Part shown: piece by piece, positions 1 through 6,912 of the stretch
How the letters are laid out: the number at the start of each line of letters is the position of its first letter
Position numbering within the stretch: position 1 is the stretch's first letter
Position numbers and translations under genes: made by a program
Assembly: GCA_021810175.1 (NCBI GenBank)
Contig: JAJZJJ010000095.1
Coordinates: 1 to 8,432 of the forward strand
Origin: Acidobacteriota bacterium
GTDB lineage: Bacteria > Acidobacteriota > Terriglobia > Terriglobales > Acidobacteriaceae
Direction of reading: 5' to 3'
Length of the DNA: 8,432 nucleotides
Notes under the pieces: model-generated
Seen by the model: only the letters and a program-made list of their open reading frames with translations
What the model was told of the DNA's origin: nothing
The model's database searches: none

Positions 1-546
1 TTTCCAGTCCACTGGAATTTGCAAGGCGAGGCCAATAGGTGGTCGACGCGGACGGTGATGGACGTGTACTTGCCGCTGATGATCGGTGGGGGTGTGCTGC
101 TGCTGCTGGCCGGGATTACGATGCTGGTCCGATGGGGAGCACGGCGGACGACCATGCGGCCCGCGGTGATGGCGATTCTGGTTGTGGTCAGCTGGATGAT
201 GGGCGCGGAATTCACGATGGCAGGACTGCTGCCGCTGCACTATTTCCCTCCCTGGCAGGTGCTTGGCGTTAGCGTTGCCGGGCTGGGTGCGATCGTGGCG
301 ACCGCGGTGGCGGCAGTGCGGCAGACGAGGAAGCCGGGCGCCAGGGGCGAGGTGACACCGGAATCCTGCTGGAAGGGCGGAATTTTCTATTACAACCCGC
401 AGGATCCGGCGCTGATGGTGGAGAAGCGGATCGGAGTGGGGTGGACGTTCAACTTCGGGCATCGCCTTGCATGGGTGATTTTAGGGCTGATTTTGCTGAT
501 ACCGGTGGGCGCGGCAGTGATTTTAATTGCGAAGGCGAAGCGATGA
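1..546 (+). CDS. DUF1648-DUF5808 integral membrane protein, 5' end outside window
   Basis: The reading frame is open from base 1 to the TGA at 544-546 (181 residues visible). The first residues, FPVHWNLQGEANRW, fit the DUF1648 signature (roughly P-x-H-[FW]-N-x-x-G-[EQ]-x-[DN]-x-[WY]), so the true start is upstream. The TTG at 19 or ATG at 58 would cut that motif and are not believed. Hydrophobic helices lie near visible residues 24-44, 50-73, 79-100 and 155-177. Before the last helix is a DUF5808-like block, about residues 124-155, with WKGGIFYYNPQDP and then GVGWTFNFG. Proteins with this N- and C-terminal pairing are bacterial membrane proteins of unknown function; DUF1648 also occurs in SdpI-type immunity proteins. 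The gene converges on the minus-strand operon, with 18 bases between stop codons. Family assignment is from motif recall; a cellular role cannot be given. Confidence 0.85.
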   Translation, partial: FPVHWNLQGEANRWSTRTVMDVYLPLMIGGGVLLLLAGITMLVRWGARRTTMRPAVMAILVVVSWMMGAEFTMAGLLPLHYFPPWQVLGVSVAGLGAIVATAVAAVRQTRKPGARGEVTPESCWKGGIFYYNPQDPALMVEKRIGVGWTFNFGHRLAWVILGLILLIPVGAAVILIAKAKR

Positions 547-564
547 AGCTCCGGGGAATAGTGG

Positions 565-744
565 CTATTTGCGGATGAAGTACATGATCCAGCTTGCGGC
601 GATGACGGAGCCGACAAACATTGCCCAGCAAAAGAGGCCATAGCGGATCATGTCACGCGTGTTGGAGCGGTGCGTGATGCCGAAGACCACTGAAGTGAAG
701 GTGGCGAACAGGAGGACGGAAGTAAAGAGAGACGGCGCCAGCAC
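565..744 (-). CDS. Small two-helix membrane protein (59 aa), GTG start, coupled to upstream gene
   Basis: Reading the minus strand from GTG at 744-742 to TAG at 567-565 gives 59 residues, beginning VLAPSLFTSVLLF and ending SWIMYFIRK. Two hydrophobic segments, about residues 5-24 and 34-57, flank a polar charged linker (THRSNTRD), so it should be a hairpin-like inner-membrane protein. Three things support it as real. Its GTG shares one base with the TAG stop of the preceding gene (TAGTG). A strong Shine-Dalgarno GGGAGGAAGG lies 8 bases upstream, inside the end of that gene. It also fills what would otherwise be a 180-base gap after the operon. Translational coupling suggests it is made together with the DUF6677-like protein, which is also a small membrane protein. 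I do not recognise a family. The lack of an ATG start and its small size make it easy for gene callers to miss. Confidence 0.8.
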   Translation of the reverse strand: MLAPSLFTSVLLFATFTSVVFGITHRSNTRDMIRYGLFCWAMFVGSVIAASWIMYFIRK

Positions 745-1148
745 TAGACCTTCCTCCCGATGCGGAGGTTATGGGCATCGACGGCGGCAATGAAGTTGAG
801 CAGGCCGGCGATGACAACGAACATGCTGCCGTAGTCCGCGGTGACAAGCTGAACGGGTGTCTGGCCCAGGGAGAGCGCGCGGGCTCCAAAATAGAGGAGT
901 CCGGAGCCGAGATCGCCGATAAAGCCGAGGATGCCGAGGAGATCGCCGCCCGCAGGCACGTAGAGGCGGCCCCGCATGGCAATACCGAGTGAAAACATGG
1001 AGCCGATCGCGACGAAGAGAAGGAGGGCGCGAATCCAGTGGCGAGTGAGCAGATGTCCCGCGCCGGGGATCAGCCAGCCAAGGATCAGCGCCGAGTAGGC
1101 GAAACCCTGAGTGGCAGCCGGTGTGGCGGTCTGAGTTTTAGAGGCCAT
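744..1148 (-). CDS. DUF6677-like small integral membrane protein
   Basis: This 134-residue protein begins MASKTQTATP and has a hydrophobic core. Helices lie near residues 17-33, 39-57, 70-90 (glycine-rich) and 107-124. The stretch GWLIPGAGHLLTRHWIRA (24-41) is the 'PGAGH...RG-LLL' motif shared by DUF6677 and related TM2/DUF5683-like membrane proteins. The later block with DLLGILGFIGDLGSG and TADYGS, then LLNFIAAVDA, also fits DUF6677 as I recall it from Acidobacteriota. Function is unknown. The frame stays open back to an ATG at 1247, but that start would overlap the preceding gene's 3' end and add a non-membrane, basic N-terminus, so 1148 is preferred. A GGGAG directly abuts this ATG, too close to be a good ribosome site. 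The TAG stop overlaps the GTG of the next small gene, implying translational coupling. Confidence 0.8.
   Translation of the reverse strand: MASKTQTATPAATQGFAYSALILGWLIPGAGHLLTRHWIRALLLFVAIGSMFSLGIAMRGRLYVPAGGDLLGILGFIGDLGSGLLYFGARALSLGQTPVQLVTADYGSMFVVIAGLLNFIAAVDAHNLRIGRKV
749..758 (-). promoter_or_regulatory. Strong ribosome binding site for the 59-aa gene
   Basis: On the minus strand this reads GGGAGGAAGG, with the GGAGG core ending 8 bases before the GTG at 744. It lies inside the last codons of the preceding gene. It is the clearest Shine-Dalgarno on the minus strand of this window and decides the GTG start of the small downstream gene. Confidence 0.75.
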
Positions 1149-1176
1149 CTCCCATTGATGATACAGGTTTGCAGGC

Positions 1177-1214
1177 CACCGCGGCTGAGCTCGGTGCCGG
1201 AGGGCTTCGCGGTG
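1177..1214. repeat. 7-bp inverted repeat in the gap after the M24 gene
   Basis: CACCGCG (1177-1183) and CGCGGTG (1208-1214) are perfect inverted arms separated by 24 bases. They occupy the 70-base gap between the M24 stop (1219) and the next ATG (1148). On the minus-strand transcript this could fold into a GC-rich stem just after the stop codon. No T-run follows it, so it is not a standard intrinsic terminator; mRNA stabilisation or partial attenuation is possible. A 7-bp pair can arise by chance in GC-rich sequence. Confidence 0.3.
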
Positions 1215-1218
1215 AGGG

Positions 1219-2388
1219 TCAGATTCTAACGAGTTCTTCCTGGACACGGCCGGTGACGACCGCTCGGTCGTCGGAAGTCAGCATATTGATTTCGCTGCGA
1301 ATGCCAAATTCGGGGAGATAGATACCCGGTTCGACGGAAAAGCAGGTGAAAGGGAGGATGCGGCGGACGTCGTGGGTCTCCAGGTTATCCAGGTGAGCGC
1401 CATTGCCGTGGAGGACGTCGCTGATGTTATGGCCGGTGCGGTGGGTGAAGTACTGGCCGTAGCCGGCGGTGCGGATGACCTCGCGGGCGGCATCGTCGGC
1501 CTCGAATCCGGCGATGGGGGTGCGGCTTTCAAAGGCAGCGCGAACGGCTTTGACGGCGGCATCGCGGGCGTCGCGAACGATGGCGAAGATGGTGCGCTCG
1601 CGGTCGGAGGGTTCGCGTCCAACGACTCCGGTCCAGGTGATGTCGTACCAGCAGGCACGAGGTTTGTCCTGCCGGGCCCAGATATCGATGAGGAGGAAAT
1701 CGCCGGACTGAATCGGGCGGCTTCCGGCGGGAGGCGGCTCGTAGTGGGAGTCGGAGCTGTTCTCGTTGACGGAGACATTTGGGCCGTGGTCGGTGACGAG
1801 TCCGCCGCGGCGCATGGATTCCTGGAACCAGAGCATCATTTCGTGCTCGGTGGCGGGGTTGCCGGAACGGGCGCGGCTGCCGATGTACTGAAAGCCTTCG
1901 ACGAGGATGTCGTCGAGGACGGACTGGGCGGCGTAATGGCTGGCAATCTGCTCCTGGGAGAGGACGGCCTGGAAGTGGCTGACGAGGTCGGCGGAGGAGA
2001 GGATGTTCTTGCCGAGGGAGCGGAGAAATTCGACGGTACCGGCATCGACCATGGAGACGTACATGATGGCGTTGCGCGGGGAGTACTGCATGGCGATGCG
2101 GCTGAAGGGCGCGAGCATGGCGCTGATGCCAGCTTCGAGCTCCTGCCAGGAGGAGTAAACGCCTTTGGAGCCGGGGAGGGTGTCGAGCTTGCCGGATTCG
2201 ATACGATGGACGAGCTTGCGGGGTTCGCCAATGGCGGGAATGACGTAGTACCAGCGGCGGCTGACCAGGCCCTGCTCGGGTAGACCGAGGATGGCGGCGG
2301 CGATGGGGTCCCGGTGGTGGTGGTCGTAGAAGAGCCAGGCGTCAAAGCCGGCATCGCGCAGCGCGGACTGAATGGCAGGCAGGTCCAT
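1219..2388 (-). CDS. M24 family metallopeptidase, Xaa-Pro aminopeptidase-like
   Basis: The protein has 389 residues from ATG 2388 (MDLPAIQSALRDAGFDAWLF). An N-terminal creatinase-type domain spans about 1-145 and a C-terminal pita-bread catalytic domain about 150-389. Five expected dimetal ligands can be placed: D235 in LLIDIW, D249 in WYDITWTG, H320 in HRTGHNISD, E353 in FSVEPGIY and E366 in IRSEIN. H316 and H327 fit the usual extra active-site histidines. Such enzymes cleave the bond before proline at the N-terminus of peptides, or act on related dipeptides, usually in the cytoplasm; no signal peptide is seen. The longer reading frame back to 2502 overlaps the preceding gene and has a low-complexity Ser/Pro/Arg lead, so it is rejected. 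No clear Shine-Dalgarno precedes 2388. It sits third in the minus-strand operon, 40 bases after the FAD gene. Exact substrate is unknown. Confidence 0.92.
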   Translation of the reverse strand: MDLPAIQSALRDAGFDAWLFYDHHHRDPIAAAILGLPEQGLVSRRWYYVIPAIGEPRKLVHRIESGKLDTLPGSKGVYSSWQELEAGISAMLAPFSRIAMQYSPRNAIMYVSMVDAGTVEFLRSLGKNILSSADLVSHFQAVLSQEQIASHYAAQSVLDDILVEGFQYIGSRARSGNPATEHEMMLWFQESMRRGGLVTDHGPNVSVNENSSDSHYEPPPAGSRPIQSGDFLLIDIWARQDKPRACWYDITWTGVVGREPSDRERTIFAIVRDARDAAVKAVRAAFESRTPIAGFEADDAAREVIRTAGYGQYFTHRTGHNISDVLHGNGAHLDNLETHDVRRILPFTCFSVEPGIYLPEFGIRSEINMLTSDDRAVVTGRVQEELVRI

Positions 2389-2428
2389 GGAGAACAGGGT
2401 ACAGGAATTGAGGGGCCGGGAGGGGCGG

Positions 2429-3991
2429 CTACTTCTCCTCGTGGTACTCCTGCTCGGTGTTGATTTGCCAGAGGGCGGATTTGTCGATGCGGCCGGCGAC
2501 AATCTGGTCGACGGCGGTCATGGCGGTGAGCATGGAGTGGTCCTGGTTGTTGTACTTGTGCATGCCGTTGCGTCCAACGAGGAACAGGTTTTCAAAGTGA
2601 TCGGTGTAGCGGACGATCTGGTCGAAGCGGTCGTAGGAGCCGAAGTAGGCGGGGTAGGTTTTGGGGACGCGGACGACGTGGGTGTCGCGGACATCGGAAG
2701 CGCGGAGGATGCCGATCTTTTCGATTTCAGCGATGGCGAAGCGGGCGAGCTCGGCGTCGGGCATCTTCCAGAGGGGATCGGTGTCGTAGCAGAAGTATTC
2801 GAGGCCGATCCAGATTTTGGATGGATCAGCGACCATGTACGGACTCCAGTTATTGAAGATCTGGAGTCGTCCGACGAGGACGTCGGGCTCCTGGATGTAG
2901 ATCCATGTGTCTTTGAGGGGTGAGCCGTCGGGTTCGGTAACGGCGAGGCGGTCGACGAGCAGGCCGACGGTGATGAAGTCGCGATAGAGCAGGCCGTCGG
3001 CGATGGTGCGGATTTCCGAGGGGACTTCGACGTCGAGCGAGTGGATGAGTTCGCGGACGGGCATGGTGGAGAAGACGTAGTCGGCGGGGATGGTAACGGG
3101 TGAGCCGTCTTCGGCGATGGCCTGGACGGAGACGACGCGGTTGTTCTCAAGGTGGAGGCCGGTGACGCGGGTGCCGAGGCGGACTTCTCCACCTTTTTGA
3201 ATGATTAAGTCCGCGACGTGCTCCCAGAGCTGACCGGGACCGAATTTGGGATAGAGAAAGCGCTCGATGAGGGAGGTTTCGGTTTCTTTCTGGGCGATGC
3301 CAGAGGACTTTTTCCGCCCGAAAGTCTTTTTGAGGAAATGGGCGATGGCGGTGCGGAGGGAAAGCCCCTTGATGCGCTGGGCGCCCCACTCGGCGCTGAT
3401 CTGATCGCAGGGGACGCCCCAGACCTTTTCGGTATAGGACTTGAAGAACGTGCGGTAAAGCTCGACGCCGAAGCGGTTGATGAGGAAGTCTTCGAGGGTT
3501 TTTTCGTTGCGGCGGGGGAAGAGCTTTGTATGGAGATAGCCGAGGGTGATTCGGGCCATGCGGCGAAGGCCGAGCTGGCGGATGGTCTGGGCGTTGAGGG
3601 CGAGGGGGTAATCGAAGAAGCTGCGCAGGAAGTAGATGCGGCTGCGGCGGGGGCGGACGAGCATGACGAGATTGGGGTTGGCCGATTCGCCGGAGGCCGC
3701 GGAGACAGTGCGTTCCTGGTTCCGGTAGCGGATGGTGTGGGGGGCTGAATCGTCCTGGCCGGGGGCGATGGGCATCAGCTCGGTCCACCAGTTCATAACG
3801 CGGTCGGATTTGGAGAAGAAGCGGTGACCGCCAATGTCCATGCGGTTGCCGTTGTGGCGAATGGTGCAGGAGATACCGCCGATGCGCTCGGTGGCTTCGA
3901 GAACGATGGGGTGGACATCGGAGCGGCGAAGCAACTCGAGTGCGGCGGTGAGTCCGGCGGGACCGGCGCCAATGATGACCGCCGTTTTCAT
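2429..3991 (-). CDS. FAD-dependent oxidoreductase, amine-oxidase/UDP-galactopyranose mutase-like
   Basis: This is a 520-residue flavoprotein. The N-terminus [20 protein letters not shown] carries the Rossmann GxGxxG (residues 8-13), and E32 in IVLEA is the expected ribose-binding acid. Next come GGISCT (38-43) and [12 protein letters not shown] (51-62), typical of the NAD(P)-binding-8/amine-oxidase group. A family-typical block around 186-215 contains [20 protein letters not shown]. The C-terminal FAD-contact segment (470-500) contains [17 protein letters not shown]. Relatives of this type are often encoded beside glycosyltransferases in envelope polysaccharide or lipid clusters; substrates are mostly unproven. 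Here it follows a GT21/HpnI-type glycosyltransferase by 103 bases. It is not a convincing HpnE (squalene-associated desaturase), which is shorter and differs after the first motif. The ATG at 3991 directly precedes the GxGxxG strand and is secure, although no clear ribosome site precedes it. Redox versus mutase chemistry cannot be decided from sequence. Confidence 0.88.
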   Translation of the reverse strand: MKTAVIIGAGPAGLTAALELLRRSDVHPIVLEATERIGGISCTIRHNGNRMDIGGHRFFSKSDRVMNWWTELMPIAPGQDDSAPHTIRYRNQERTVSAASGESANPNLVMLVRPRRSRIYFLRSFFDYPLALNAQTIRQLGLRRMARITLGYLHTKLFPRRNEKTLEDFLINRFGVELYRTFFKSYTEKVWGVPCDQISAEWGAQRIKGLSLRTAIAHFLKKTFGRKKSSGIAQKETETSLIERFLYPKFGPGQLWEHVADLIIQKGGEVRLGTRVTGLHLENNRVVSVQAIAEDGSPVTIPADYVFSTMPVRELIHSLDVEVPSEIRTIADGLLYRDFITVGLLVDRLAVTEPDGSPLKDTWIYIQEPDVLVGRLQIFNNWSPYMVADPSKIWIGLEYFCYDTDPLWKMPDAELARFAIAEIEKIGILRASDVRDTHVVRVPKTYPAYFGSYDRFDQIVRYTDHFENLFLVGRNGMHKYNNQDHSMLTAMTAVDQIVAGRIDKSALWQINTEQEYHEEK

Positions 3992-4094
3992 GCGACGGGC
4001 CGGCGGACGGGGGAGACTGCGGAACGGAACGTCATGGGTGCTGCTTCTATCTTCGTGCCTGGGGCGGGAATGAGCAACCGGCGAGAAGGCGCGA

Positions 4095-5288
4095 TCAGGC
4101 GGTCAGGGCGGATTTGGCTTCCTGGGAGCGGGATGCGACGGGGTGCATGAGGCCGCCGCGGGTGAGGCGGTAGCGGCGTCCGCGCCAGAGGATGGTGCTG
4201 CCGAAATAGCCGGCGACCCAGCAGAAGAATCCGAGCAGGTCACGGAGCGGGTAGAGGAGAGTGGCGCGCAGCAGTTGGCGTTCATGGACGGCGCGGGAGG
4301 CCATGAAGGCAGCGAGGATCATTCGCTGGAGAAGGCTGTAAGCGAGCAGCGCAAATCCGAGCGCGGGTCGCCGCATGGCCAGAGCGGCGGCACAGGACAG
4401 GATGCCGAAGGGCAGGCTGAAGGTAAGGACGGTGCCGAGGTGTCCGAGAGGACGGGAGAAGCGGGTGGACTTCATCCATCGGGTCTGGTGGCGGAGGGAA
4501 TCGAGGAAGCCGATGTTGAGGATGATGTGATCGATGACGTGATGGGAGAGTACGACTGTTTCACCCTGGGCGGCGACGTTGGCGCCCAGGAGGAAGTCGT
4601 CAGAGCAATAGGGACCGAGAACACCGAATCCGCCCATGGCGCGGACGGAACTGCGGCGGACGGCCATGGTGGGGCCGAGGGCGAACTTCATTCCTTCGAG
4701 GAGATTGGCGGTGAGGACGCCGGAGGTCATTTCGACGGACATGCCGGCGGCTTCGAGCTTCGACCACAGACTGCCCGCGGCTACGCCGCGGTAGAGGCAG
4801 GTGACGGCTCCCACTTTGGGATCGGCAAACGGAGCGGCGACCTCACGGATATAGCTGGGAGTCACGCGGACGTCGCTGTCGCTAATGATGAAGATGTCAT
4901 GGCTGGCGGCGGATTCCATCAGTTCCAGGGATGAAACTTTGGCATTGATGTAGGTGTTTTCGCCAGTGGAGAGAAATTGTGTGGGAACGCCGGGGTGGCG
5001 GGCGGCAACCCGACGGGCAACGGCCAGGCTGGGGTCGTCGGCGGACCGGGTGCAGAAAAGGATTTCGAAGGCGGGATAGTCCTGGGCGAAGAAGGATTCG
5101 AGATGGGAGTCGAGATTGGGCTCGTCGCCGTCGAGCGGCTTGAGGAGGCTGACGGGCGGGGCGAATTCGGGGGGAGCAGAGCGTGGGCGGCCGTGGAGGA
5201 AATGCCGCAGTCCGGCGAATGCGAGGCCGGTGAAGACAGTGGATGTGAGCAGGCCGAAGAGGCCGATGTAGAGATAGATGTGCGTCAT
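4095..5288 (-). CDS. Family 2/21 glycosyltransferase, HpnI / ceramide glucosyltransferase-like
   Basis: This is a 397-residue membrane glycosyltransferase. An N-terminal helix (about 4-28) is followed by a cytosolic GT-A domain starting [16 protein letters not shown] (44-59). It carries the family's KPL-G motif, the metal-binding DSD at 137-139 (ISDSDVRV), the D230-D231 catalytic pair (CSDDFLLG) and Q-x-x-RW at 268-271 (HQTRWMKS). Three C-terminal hydrophobic segments follow near 283-303, 309-330 and 345-366. This order matches ceramide glucosyltransferases (GT21) and HpnI, which adds N-acetylglucosamine to bacteriohopanetetrol. HpnI is my best guess given the VTCLYRG block, but no other hopanoid gene (hpnJ, hpnK, shc) is visible, so the acceptor lipid is open. 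The frame extends to 5576, but the added 96 residues are basic, lack a helix and run into the divergent gene; ATG 5288 directly precedes the first helix. No good ribosome site is seen. First gene of the minus-strand operon. Confidence 0.85.
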   Translation of the reverse strand: MTHIYLYIGLFGLLTSTVFTGLAFAGLRHFLHGRPRSAPPEFAPPVSLLKPLDGDEPNLDSHLESFFAQDYPAFEILFCTRSADDPSLAVARRVAARHPGVPTQFLSTGENTYINAKVSSLELMESAASHDIFIISDSDVRVTPSYIREVAAPFADPKVGAVTCLYRGVAAGSLWSKLEAAGMSVEMTSGVLTANLLEGMKFALGPTMAVRRSSVRAMGGFGVLGPYCSDDFLLGANVAAQGETVVLSHHVIDHIILNIGFLDSLRHQTRWMKSTRFSRPLGHLGTVLTFSLPFGILSCAAALAMRRPALGFALLAYSLLQRMILAAFMASRAVHERQLLRATLLYPLRDLLGFFCWVAGYFGSTILWRGRRYRLTRGGLMHPVASRSQEAKSALTA

Positions 5289-5364
5289 AGGTGCGAACCG
5301 GGGTGAGCCGGACGGGCGCAAGGCACCATTTAAGAGACTATCGTATGCGGTGGAGAGGGCGGAG

Positions 5365-5384
5365 ATGAATCGACGGGAATTCAT
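5365..5384. repeat. Inverted repeat ATGAAT-N8-ATTCAT, possible operator
   Basis: Perfect 6-bp arms at 5365-5370 and 5379-5384 are separated by 8 bases. The arms are AT-rich within a GC-rich surrounding and lie about 77-96 bases upstream of the glycosyltransferase start. A repressor site is possible, but an arm pair of this length is expected about once by chance in a region this size. Confidence 0.2.
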
Positions 5385-5430
5385 TGAACGGGCGAACGAT
5401 CTTTGCGACTGAGCCCTGGGGGCGAGGAGA

Positions 5431-5448
5431 CGCGAGAAAGCGCTCGCG
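5431..5448. repeat. Inverted repeat CGCGAG-N6-CTCGCG, possible operator or leader hairpin
   Basis: Perfect 6-bp arms at 5431-5436 and 5443-5448 are separated by AAAGCG. The repeat lies about 127-144 bases upstream of the MFS start. It could be a regulator site for the sugar-acid operon or a leader-RNA hairpin. GC-rich arms of this size are weak evidence in this genome. Confidence 0.2.
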
Positions 5449-5566
5449 GGTCGCTGGGTGCCCACTCCGAAAGGGCCGGGCGAGGCGTGCGAAGAGTGTG
5501 GTTTACTGGATTTCCTGTGTCGCAGCGCGTGAAACGAGCCTTGCCGCGAAGGTGCAATCCGGCGAT

Positions 5567-5570
5567 GGAG
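5567..5570 (+). promoter_or_regulatory. Ribosome binding site of the MFS gene
   Basis: GGAG lies 4 bases before the ATG at 5575, in the context GGCGATGGAGTTGCATG. The spacing is slightly short but usable, and it supports 5575 as the start. Confidence 0.5.
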
Positions 5571-5574
5571 TTGC

Positions 5575-6900
5575 ATGAATCAACACGAACCCGATCTGCG
5601 AAGGCGCTGGAAGCTGCTGCTGCCGGCCGTATTCATCACCTACAGTCTGGCGTATCTGGACCGGGCAAACTATGGATTTGGCGCGGCTGCGGGGCTGGCG
5701 CAGACGCTGCGCATCAGTGGATACCGTTCGGACCTGCTGGGGGCGCTTTTTTTTCTTGGCTATTTTCTGCCGCAGGTTCCTGGGGTGATGCTGGTGCGGC
5801 GGTTCAGCGCACGGTGGCTCGTCTTTGCGGCGCTGGTGGCATGGGGGGTATTTGCGGCGCTGACGGGGGTGATCCGGATCTACTGGCTGCTGGCGCTGGA
5901 CCGGCTGCTGCTGGGGGTGGCGGAGAGCTTTGTCTTTCCGGCCATGCTGATCCTGCTGACGCGGTGGTTCACGCAGACGGAAAGGTCGCGGGCGAATACG
6001 CTGCTGATCCTGGGGAATCCGGTGACGGTGCTTTGGATGTCGGCGGTGACGGGATTTCTGATTGGACAGATTGGCTGGCAGAACGCCTTCATCATCGAGG
6101 GCGGCATTTCGGTGGTCTGGAGCGTGGTGTGGCTGGCCGTGGTGCGGGATTATCCGCGCGAGGCGAAGTGGATGGGGGCAGCCAGCAGCACGGAACTGGA
6201 GACGGCGCTGGACGAAGAACAGCAGGAACTGCCGCGGGTGCCGAATCTGCGGGTGGCCTTTCGACAGAAGAATGTGCTGCGGTTATGCGTGAATTATTTC
6301 TTCTGGAGTCTGGGAATCTACGGGTTTGTGCTGTGGCTGCCGGTGGTGATCCGGAATGCGACGAAGGTGGCGATGGGGACCACGGGGCTGCTGGCGGCGG
6401 TTCCATATTTGGCGGCGGTGCTGCTGATGCTGGTGGTGGGGCATTTTTCGGACCGAAGGGCGGAACATCATCGGGCGGTGTCCAAAGCAGAACGAGGCGG
6501 GCTGACGGGGCGGCGGGAGTTTGTGTGGCCGTTCATGATGCTGGCTGGGGTGGCGCTGGCGGGATCGTTCTTTTCGGTGAATCATTCATTTGTGGTGGCG
6601 TACCTGTGCCTGATCGTTGCGGGGGCCTCGATGTATGCGCCGTATGGGCCTTTTTTCGCCATGGTGCCGGAATTACTGCCGTCGAATGTGGCGGGTGAGA
6701 CGATGGCGCTGGTGAATTCGCTGGGCGCGCTGGGGGCGTTCTTCGGGACGTGGTTTGTGGGGCTGCTGCAGACGTATACAGGCAGCTCGAAGGCGGGATT
6801 TCTGCTGATGTCGTTGTCATTGATTGTGGCCGGACTGATGCTGATCGGAATGAAACCGGTGGAGGCGCACCGGGTACCGGCTGGAGTCGCGGCGGACTGA
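5575..6900 (+). CDS. MFS transporter, anion:cation symporter (sugar-acid) type
   Basis: This 441-residue inner-membrane transporter has about twelve hydrophobic segments in two halves joined by a hydrophilic loop (about 191-233). Near the N-terminus, YLDRANYGFGAAAG (27-40) corresponds to the YLDR-N-GFA signature of the anion:cation symporter family, which includes D-galactonate, glucarate and phthalate carriers. PGVMLVRRFSARW (69-81) is a variant of the loop 2-3 motif with R75 where many relatives have Asp. GHFSDRR (289-295) is the matching loop 8-9 motif. A second hydrophilic insert, about 293-316, is rich in Arg and His. The dehydratase gene 12 bases downstream suggests the substrate is an aldonate such as D-xylonate; this is inference from context. 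The ATG at 5575 has GGAG 4 bases upstream. A run of eight T bases at 5747-5754 lies within the coding region (Leu-Phe-Phe-Leu). Confidence 0.9.
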   Translation: MNQHEPDLRRRWKLLLPAVFITYSLAYLDRANYGFGAAAGLAQTLRISGYRSDLLGALFFLGYFLPQVPGVMLVRRFSARWLVFAALVAWGVFAALTGVIRIYWLLALDRLLLGVAESFVFPAMLILLTRWFTQTERSRANTLLILGNPVTVLWMSAVTGFLIGQIGWQNAFIIEGGISVVWSVVWLAVVRDYPREAKWMGAASSTELETALDEEQQELPRVPNLRVAFRQKNVLRLCVNYFFWSLGIYGFVLWLPVVIRNATKVAMGTTGLLAAVPYLAAVLLMLVVGHFSDRRAEHHRAVSKAERGGLTGRREFVWPFMMLAGVALAGSFFSVNHSFVVAYLCLIVAGASMYAPYGPFFAMVPELLPSNVAGETMALVNSLGALGAFFGTWFVGLLQTYTGSSKAGFLLMSLSLIVAGLMLIGMKPVEAHRVPAGVAAD

Positions 6901-6902
6901 AC

Positions 6903-6907
6903 GGGAG
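6903..6907 (+). promoter_or_regulatory. Ribosome binding site of the dehydratase gene
   Basis: GGGAG lies 5 bases before the ATG at 6913, just after the MFS stop (6898-6900). It supports this start and close co-expression of the two genes. Confidence 0.6.
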
Positions 6908-6912
6908 TGGGG

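Larger units (their letters stand above)
5289..5574. promoter_or_regulatory. Divergent control region between glycosyltransferase and MFS genes
   Basis: These 286 bases separate two divergently transcribed genes, so promoters for both the minus-strand operon and the plus-strand sugar-acid operon should lie here. No -35/-10 pair close to consensus is visible on either strand. Two perfect 6-bp inverted repeats are present, at 5365-5384 and 5431-5448, and are listed separately. No credible coding region is seen: frames crossing it are extensions of the neighbouring genes with atypical composition. Confidence 0.55.

Noticed and set aside
2..17. Perfect 7-bp inverted repeat TTCCAGT-CC-ACTGGAA at the left edge, looking like an operator or terminator
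   Set aside because: It lies inside the open coding frame and encodes part of the DUF1648 motif (P-V-H-W), so coding constraint explains it. A two-base loop is also poor for a hairpin.
557..569. AATAG-TGG-CTATT hairpin between the convergent stops as a bidirectional terminator
   Set aside because: The stem is only 5 bp and AT-rich, no T-run follows on either strand, and it overlaps the stop codon of the small gene. Too weak to call.
1372..2283. 303-residue plus-strand frame opposite the M24 gene
   Set aside because: It is an antisense shadow: Gly/Ala/Asp/Val-rich, low complexity, no recognisable domain, and opposite a gene with all catalytic residues intact. High GC at third positions removes stops on the other strand.
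2389..2502. Extension of the M24 protein to a start at 2502
   Set aside because: It would overlap the FAD gene's 3' end by 74 bases and add a Ser/Thr/Arg-rich lead that does not belong to the creatinase domain.
2429..3991. Calling the FAD gene hpnE (hopanoid squalene-associated desaturase) because of the HpnI-like neighbour
   Set aside because: It is longer (520 residues) and carries [12 protein letters not shown] and the YTEKVWG block of the amine-oxidase/UGM-like group, not HpnE features I recall.
5289..5576. N-terminal extension of the glycosyltransferase to 5576, or to the ATG at 5384
   Set aside because: The added residues are basic and Ser/Pro-rich without a helix or motif, cross the divergent promoter region, and the family normally begins just before the first membrane helix (ATG 5288).
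5403..6698. 431-residue plus-strand frame overlapping the MFS gene
   Set aside because: Gly/Ala-rich out-of-frame shadow. The overlapping 441-residue frame has clear transporter motifs and helices.
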